5,220 nt of DNA from DATAFF01 sp036257595 (GTDB lineage Bacteria; Pseudomonadota; Alphaproteobacteria; Rhizobiales; Aestuariivirgaceae): contig DATAFF010000123.1 of NCBI GenBank assembly GCA_036257595.1, positions 1 to 5,220 of the forward strand, in the 5' to 3' direction. A model generated the notes under the pieces. That model saw nothing but the letters and a program-made list of their open reading frames with translations. It searched no databases and was not told the origin of the DNA. A program made the position numbers and the translations under genes. How positions within the stretch are numbered: the first letter of the stretch is position 1; every line of letters begins with the position of its first letter. Below, piece by piece: positions 1 to 3,045 of the stretch.

Positions 1-253
1 GCTGCTGCTTGGTCTCGCCCTGGTCCTGCCCCTGCTGCTGCTCGAGCTGCGGCTGTTGCTGGCCCTGGTCGTCGGCGCCCTGCAGCTGGTGCTGTTGTTG
101 GTGTTGTTGCTGACGACGCCGCCGCTGCTGCTTGGTCTCGCCCTGGTCCTGCCCCTGCTGCTGCTCGAGCTGCGGCTGTTGCTGGCCCTGGTCGTCGGCG
201 CCCTGCAGCTGTTGCTGTTGCTGACGCCGCCGGCGCTGCTGCTTGGTCTCGCC
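1..253 (-). repeat. In-frame tandem repeats of 123 and 111 bp in the Q-rich gene
   Basis: Bases 1-88 and 124-211 are identical over 88 bp, offset by 123 bp (41 codons). A further unit begins 111 bp away (37 codons). On the coding strand the units are 253-143 (residues 90-126), 142-20 (residues 127-167) and 19-1 (cut by the window edge). The 37- and 41-residue units differ mainly by a HQQQ-type insertion of 12 bp and a Q-to-H change. Both periods are multiples of three, so copy-number change would keep the reading frame. The near-identity of the DNA, not just of the protein, points to recent duplication or ongoing homogenisation. Confidence 0.9.
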
Positions 254-520
254 CTGCCCCTGGCCCTGGTCCTCGGCCGCTTGCGGCGGCGGCTGCTGCT
301 CCTGCTGGCCCTGCTGTTGCTGCTGCTCCTGCTGGCGCTTGCGCTTCTTTTTCTTATTGTCCTGCTCCTCGCCAGCCTCTTGATCCTGCTGGGAATTCTG
401 GTCCTCGACCGCGCCTTCCGATTGGGCCAGGAGCACGTCATTGGCCTTGGCCGGCAGCACGGAATTTCCACTGGCTGTCAAGAGAGCAATGGTGAATCCG
501 GCGATCAGGGCGCGCGACAT
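1..520 (-). CDS. Secreted glutamine-rich repeat protein, probable N-terminus of an OmpA-family protein (3' end outside window)
   Basis: The reading frame starts at the ATG at 520-518 and stays open to the window edge: 173 codons and no stop. The start is supported by a strong Shine-Dalgarno AAGGAGGAG about 7 bases upstream. Residues 1-26 look like a Sec signal peptide (hydrophobic core at about residues 4-16, cleavage likely after the AKA at 24-26), so the product should be exported. Residues 27-55 are acidic and Q-rich, 56-62 are a basic run (KKKKRKR), and from 63 onward about half of all residues are Q (55 of 111 by my count), with RRRR clusters at 96-99 and 133-136. Two units of 37 and 41 residues beginning GETKQQRRRRQQQ follow, and a third starts at residue 168. 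Established knowledge: Rhizobiales have exported proteins in which such a Q/R/E-rich spacer precedes a C-terminal OmpA peptidoglycan-binding domain. That this is one of them is inference, because the C-terminus is not in the window. The coding frame, export and composition are seen directly; the family is uncertain. Confidence 0.8.
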   Translation of the reverse strand, partial: MSRALIAGFTIALLTASGNSVLPAKANDVLLAQSEGAVEDQNSQQDQEAGEEQDNKKKKRKRQQEQQQQQGQQEQQPPPQAAEDQGQGQGETKQQRRRRQQQQQLQGADDQGQQQPQLEQQQGQDQGETKQQRRRRQQQHQQQHQLQGADDQGQQQPQLEQQQGQDQGETKQQ

Positions 521-527
521 CGTCTTT

Positions 528-536
528 CTCCTCCTT
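528..536 (-). promoter_or_regulatory. Strong ribosome binding site of the Q-rich protein gene
   Basis: On the minus strand the sequence reads AAGGAGGAG followed by AAAGACG and the ATG at 520. This near-perfect anti-Shine-Dalgarno complement fixes the start codon of the Q-rich gene and suggests efficient translation. Confidence 0.8.
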
Positions 537-606
537 GCAATCGCCCGGATATATTGCCGCAATTGAGGCAAAAATCGGTTGTAGGTGTAACCAACCTGCA
601 GCACAC

Positions 607-632
607 GGAACTCGCCGACTTTGGCGCGCGTT
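607..632 (+). promoter_or_regulatory. EcfG (RpoE2/SigT-type) general stress response promoter
   Basis: GGAAC at 607-611 and CGTT at 629-632 are separated by exactly 17 bases. This is the published consensus (GGAAC-N16/17-CGTT) of the alphaproteobacterial extracytoplasmic-function sigma factor EcfG, controlled by PhyR and NepR. It lies in an intergenic region and faces the 25-codon gene at 667, leaving a short leader of roughly 27 nt if transcription starts about 7 nt past CGTT. With nine fixed bases, two allowed spacings, both strands and about 146 bp of gap, I estimate a chance match at about 0.002 for uniform base composition. The match is seen; its function is inferred. Confidence 0.75.
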
Positions 633-666
633 AGGCCAGCAAGTTCAATTGTCTCGGAGGGCTGCC

Positions 667-744
667 ATGCGCGGCGCACTTCTCTGGCTGCTGGGGATCC
701 CGATCCCCATCATCATCCTGCTCTATCTCTTCAACGTGATCTGA
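667..744 (+). CDS. 25-residue single-span membrane peptide, probable stress-response small protein
   Basis: The ATG at 667 is preceded by GGAGGG (656-661) with a 5-base spacer, a good ribosome binding site. The product has 25 residues and ends at TGA 742-744. After MRGA it is nearly all hydrophobic: W7, a GIPIPII stretch at residues 10-16 with two prolines, then IILLYLF to residue 22. It is best read as one inner-membrane helix with Arg2 on the cytoplasmic side. The frame stays open further upstream to about 535, but that extension would cover the EcfG promoter and lacks a ribosome binding site, so 667 is the start chosen. The promoter at 607-632 lies directly upstream, which suggests induction in the general stress response. 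The next gene starts 4 bases after the stop. I recall similar tiny GIPIPII peptides annotated as hypothetical in Rhizobiales, but I know of no assigned function. Confidence 0.75.
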   Translation: MRGALLWLLGIPIPIIILLYLFNVI

Positions 745-748
745 CAGC

Positions 749-952
749 ATGACCAAGCCCACCGATCGCAAACCGTCGCAAACCGTCAAGGCAGCGGAAA
801 CCGAAGCGCACGTCACCGGCAAGGACAAGACCGAATACGGCCGGGTGTCGCGCAGCAAGCATGTGACCGACCGCAAGACCGTCAAGGCCAATCCGGCGTC
901 CGACGGCTCGCCTGACCGGGCTCCTGGCGGCGACACGGAGAACACCGACTAG
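749..952 (+). CDS. Small hydrophilic hypothetical protein (67 residues)
   Basis: The ATG at 749 lies 4 bases after the stop of the 25-codon gene; the frame ends at TAG 950-952. The protein is very hydrophilic, rich in K, T, D, R, S and E, and has no signal peptide, membrane segment or cysteine. It is likely disordered and cytoplasmic. The second half is rich in G, P, D and S and ends in ENTD. Third codon positions are mostly G or C, as in neighbouring genes, which favours real coding. There is no Shine-Dalgarno before the ATG and no other in-frame ATG, so translation probably depends on coupling to the upstream peptide gene. A 10-bp direct repeat GCAAACCGTC occurs twice in tandem at 768-787, inside codons 7-13. 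The gene is followed by two hairpins, so it probably forms a two-gene transcript with 667-744 under the EcfG promoter. I do not recognise the family. Confidence 0.6.
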   Translation: MTKPTDRKPSQTVKAAETEAHVTGKDKTEYGRVSRSKHVTDRKTVKANPASDGSPDRAPGGDTENTD

Positions 953-957
953 GCGAA

Positions 958-1017
958 TCCGGTCCGACGGCAGGACCGGGACGGCAGGCGCCCGTCGTTT
1001 TCCTCGACGGGCGCTTG
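958..1017 (+). terminator. Two consecutive hairpins, likely terminator of the small-protein operon
   Basis: The first hairpin pairs CCGGTCC (959-965) with GGACCGG (973-979) around a 7-base loop; a T-G pair at 958/980 extends it. The second pairs 985-997 with 1005-1017, 13 bp including one G-T pair, around the loop TTTTCCT; its core is a perfect 10-bp GCGCCCGTCG stem (988-997 with 1005-1014). The bases that follow (CTTCTTGGG) form only a weak U tract. The position 6 bases after the stop at 952 fits termination of the upstream operon. The stem is nearly symmetric but no minus-strand gene ends here. Confidence 0.55.
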
Positions 1018-1043
1018 CTTCTTGGGCGAGACCCTCGCTATAA
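1015..1043 (+). promoter_or_regulatory. Predicted sigma-70 promoter of ndk
   Basis: TTGCTT (1015-1020) and CTATAA (1038-1043) are separated by 17 bases. This fits the rhizobial housekeeping pattern (CTTGAC-N17-CTATAT) well at the -10 element and moderately at the -35. The start of transcription would fall near 1050, giving a leader of about 22 nt before the ndk ATG. The -35 overlaps the 3' foot of the preceding hairpin. Confidence 0.5.
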
Positions 1044-1071
1044 GGCGCCCGCAATCTCGATGGGGGACTCT

Positions 1072-1494
1072 ATGCCGGCCGAACGCACGCTGTCGATCAT
1101 CAAGCCGGATGCAACCAGGCGCAATCTCACCGGACGGATCAATGCGATGATCGAGGATGCCGGCTTGCGCATCATCGCCCAGAAGCGGGTGCTGTGGTCG
1201 AAGGCCGATGCCGAGGCATTCTACGCCGTCCACCGCGAGCGTCCCTTCTACCATGACCTTGTCACCTTCATGTCGTCGGGTCCGATCGTGCTGCAGGTTC
1301 TCGAGGGCGAGGACGCGGTGGCCAAGTACCGCAAGGTGATGGGCGCCACCGATCCGGCCAAGGCCGAGCCTCACACCATCCGGCGCGAGTTCGCCCAGTC
1401 GATCGAGGCCAATTCCGTCCATGGGTCGGACAGCGCCGCCAATGCCGAGACCGAGATCGCCATGTGCTTCACCGCCGCCGAGATCACCGGCTGA
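1072..1494 (+). CDS. ndk: Nucleoside diphosphate kinase
   Basis: This cytoplasmic enzyme moves the gamma-phosphate of ATP to nucleoside diphosphates through a phosphohistidine intermediate, balancing NTP and dNTP pools. The product has 140 residues, the usual bacterial length. It begins MPAERTLSIIKPDATRRNLTG, with the nucleotide-binding Lys at residue 11 in the IIKPDA motif. The catalytic His is H117 in NSVHGSD (114-120), the family signature. Conserved SGPIVLQVLEGE (69-80) and GATDP (91-95) are also present, so it looks fully active. The start at 1072 is chosen because it gives the family's usual N-terminus and has GGGGGA (1062-1067) just upstream. The frame also contains an ATG at 1060 and a TTG at 1015; the first lacks a ribosome binding site and the second overlaps the terminator stem. 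A sigma-70-like promoter precedes the gene and the VUT gene follows after 3 bases, so the two are surely co-transcribed. Confidence 0.97.
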   Translation: MPAERTLSIIKPDATRRNLTGRINAMIEDAGLRIIAQKRVLWSKADAEAFYAVHRERPFYHDLVTFMSSGPIVLQVLEGEDAVAKYRKVMGATDPAKAEPHTIRREFAQSIEANSVHGSDSAANAETEIAMCFTAAEITG

Positions 1495-1497
1495 TCG

Positions 1498-2019
1498 ATG
1501 GCGCGTTCTTTCCTGCAGCGCTTGCCCTGGTGGACCGTCCCCTATATCGCCAGCATCGTCCTGGTGAACTGGCTGTTCGTCACCTTGCCGATGGTGCCGA
1601 CACCATGGGGCGACTGGACTTTCGCCAACATCGTCGTCGGCTTCGTGTTCATCCTGCGCGACATGGCGCAGCGCCAGCTCAGCCATTACGTGCTGCTCGC
1701 CACCGCGCTTGGCGGCCTGCTCACCTGGCTCACCGTCGATCCTTCGGTGGCGCTGGCCTCGGTGACCGCCTTCATCATCGCCGAGATGGCCGACTGGGCG
1801 GTCTACTCCTTCACCAAGCGGCCGCTCCATGAGCGCATCCTCTGGTCGTCGGCCTTGTCGGCGCCGCTCGACACCATCGTGTTCCAGCACATGATCGGCA
1901 TTCTCACCCCCGCCGCCTTCTCGATGGAGACCACCTCGAAGATGCTCGGCGCCATCGCGGTGTGGCTGGTGCTCAGGCGGCGGATGCGGCACGCTCTCGG
2001 CCGGGCGCCGACAAGCTGA
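1498..2019 (+). CDS. VUT family (YhhQ-like) membrane protein, putative queuosine-precursor transporter
   Basis: The 173-residue integral membrane protein has about five or six hydrophobic segments (near residues 13-31, 42-56, 63-82, 86-104, 121-137 and 148-160). Motifs that mark the VUT/DUF165 family are FVFILRDMAQRQ (49-60), AEMADWAVYSFTKRPL (95-110) and SAPLDTIVFQ (121-130); the buried acidic residues E96, D99 and D125 sit where the family is conserved. Established knowledge: YhhQ of E. coli (221 residues) imports the 7-deazapurines preQ0 and preQ1 for queuosine in tRNA. This protein is shorter and belongs to a compact subgroup, so the substrate is inferred. The ATG is 3 bases after the ndk stop, with no clear Shine-Dalgarno, which implies translational coupling. 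The C-terminus is basic (RRRMRHALGR). No queuosine biosynthesis gene or PreQ1 riboswitch is visible in the window. Family call firm, substrate open. Confidence 0.8.
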   Translation: MARSFLQRLPWWTVPYIASIVLVNWLFVTLPMVPTPWGDWTFANIVVGFVFILRDMAQRQLSHYVLLATALGGLLTWLTVDPSVALASVTAFIIAEMADWAVYSFTKRPLHERILWSSALSAPLDTIVFQHMIGILTPAAFSMETTSKMLGAIAVWLVLRRRMRHALGRAPTS

Positions 2020-2034
2020 GGCAGTCTGCCTTGA

Positions 2035-2108
2035 AGCGAATAGCGAATAGCGAATAGTCGATGCAGGGCACGGCCCCACTATTCGCTACTCACTATTCGC
2101 TATTCGCT
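2035..2108. repeat. Inverted repeat of 7-bp units between convergent genes, possible bidirectional terminator
   Basis: The left arm has three tandem AGCGAAT units (2035-2055) plus AGT. The right arm has ACT plus ATTCGCT units at 2081-2087, 2095-2101 and 2102-2108, with a degenerate ACTCACT at 2088-2094. Pairing 2035-2058 with 2078-2101 gives a 24-bp stem with two mismatches and a 19-base loop. Shifting by two units gives a perfect 17-bp stem (2042-2058 with 2092-2108). The element begins 15 bases after the VUT stop and ends 2 bases before the transporter stop (2111 on the minus strand), so transcripts from both sides would end in the same hairpin. There is no run of T on either side. Similar ATTCGCT strings recur between genes in Rhizobiales as I recall, but I cannot confirm this here. 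Confidence 0.85.
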
Positions 2109-2110
2109 CC

Positions 2111-3037
2111 TCACATCGTCGCCGTCTCGCGCGCCTGGCGCGGCCTGCCGAGGCTGCTTTCGCGGTAGGAGATGTAGACCGCCGAGCCGATGAGGATGGC
2201 GACGCCGAGGATCGTCCATCTGTCGGGGAAATCGCCGAAGGCCAGATAGCCGATCATCGCCGCCGAGATCATCTCGGTATAGGCGAGCGGCGCCAAGGTC
2301 GGGGCGCTCGCGAAATCATAGGCGCGCACCATCGCATAATGGCCGATCGCCGCAACCGCCCCCACCGCCGCCAGCAGCCCCCAATTCTCCAGGCCCGGCG
2401 ACTGCCACACCGCCGGCAAGGCGAAGCTGACCAGGATGGCGGCGATCAGCGTCGTCTGAAAATTGTTGATGAGCGCATCGATCGAGCCGGCGATCTTGCG
2501 GGTCAGCAGCATGAACACCGCCATCGACAGGCCGGATGCCAGCGCCCACAGCGTCCCGACATTCACCCCGTGGAGGCCCGGTCTGATGATGATCAGTGTA
2601 CCGATGAACCCGACCACCACCGCGCTCCAGCGGCGCACCCCGACATGCTCGCCGAGCACCAGCGGCGACAGCGCGGTGACCACCAGCGGCATGATGAAGA
2701 AGATGGCCAGCGTGTCGGCGATCGGCAGATAGCGCAAGCCGGTGAAGAACGACAGGGTCGACAGCACCATGAGCGCGCCGCGCGTCACCTGGATCACCGG
2801 CCGCTGCGGCGTGATGGCGCCGCCGACCCCATGGCGGATCAGCACCGCCGGGAGGGTGAACAGCGTCGAGAACACCATGCGGCCCCACACGATGAGGAGC
2901 ACCGGCAGGACCTGCCCGAGATGCTTGCCGATGGCATCCATGATCGGCAGGATCGCCATGGCGAACAGCATCAGCGTGATGCCGGTCGAGGCGCGCGACG
3001 ACGCTGCGTCGTGATCGGCAAGCGGCGTGCTGACCAT
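2111..3037 (-). CDS. EamA/DMT family transporter
   Basis: The 308-residue protein is an inner-membrane member of the drug/metabolite transporter superfamily, which moves small metabolites such as amino acids, amines or nucleotide sugars. It shows the usual ten-helix plan as two EamA repeats, about residues 18-152 and 160-292. The end of each repeat is recognisable: LRYLPIADTLAIFFIMPLVV (101-120) with LVLGEHVGVRRW (127-138), and RAYDFASAPTLAPLAYTEM (238-256) with GYLAFGDFPDRW (263-274). Length is normal for the family. The hydrophilic N-terminus (1-17) and basic C-tail (292-303) are predicted to be cytoplasmic. The ATG at 3037-3035 is 8 bases after the stop of the oxidoreductase gene and has only a weak ribosome binding site, so the two genes are very likely one operon with coupled translation. 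The neighbour suggests a methylated-amine or glycine-related substrate, but nothing in the sequence specifies it. The last residues (ETATM) end 2 bases from the 7-bp-unit hairpin. Confidence 0.9.
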   Translation of the reverse strand: MVSTPLADHDAASSRASTGITLMLFAMAILPIMDAIGKHLGQVLPVLLIVWGRMVFSTLFTLPAVLIRHGVGGAITPQRPVIQVTRGALMVLSTLSFFTGLRYLPIADTLAIFFIMPLVVTALSPLVLGEHVGVRRWSAVVVGFIGTLIIIRPGLHGVNVGTLWALASGLSMAVFMLLTRKIAGSIDALINNFQTTLIAAILVSFALPAVWQSPGLENWGLLAAVGAVAAIGHYAMVRAYDFASAPTLAPLAYTEMISAAMIGYLAFGDFPDRWTILGVAILIGSAVYISYRESSLGRPRQARETATM

Positions 3038-3045
3038 CGGCGCTT

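Noticed and set aside
1..88. CRISPR-like array, because of the repeats at the left edge
   Set aside because: The repeat units are long (111-123 bp), contiguous, in frame and without unique spacers; they are protein-coding.
56..634. Plus-strand ORF coding a leucine-rich, apparently transmembrane protein of 192 residues
   Set aside because: It is the antisense of the CAG-rich Q-repeat gene: CAG read backwards gives CTG (Leu). The minus strand has a signal peptide and a strong ribosome binding site; this strand has neither.
631..1054. Minus-strand ORFs of 104 and 107 residues
   Set aside because: They overlap each other, run antisense to the two small plus-strand genes and cross the EcfG promoter or the terminator, with no ribosome binding site or recognisable domain.
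1015..1071. Longer N-terminus of nucleoside diphosphate kinase from TTG 1015 or ATG 1060
   Set aside because: It would add residues absent from the family; the ATG at 1072 gives the usual MxxERTLSIIKPDA start and has a purine-rich ribosome binding site.
949..2079. Minus-strand ORF of 376 residues
   Set aside because: It is antisense to ndk and the VUT gene, both clearly identified by family motifs. The H/R/G/D-rich composition is typical of a shadow frame in high-GC DNA.
2035..2108. Insertion-sequence end or attachment site
   Set aside because: No transposase, integrase, tRNA or target duplication is seen; the 7-bp units are tandem rather than simple terminal inverted repeats.
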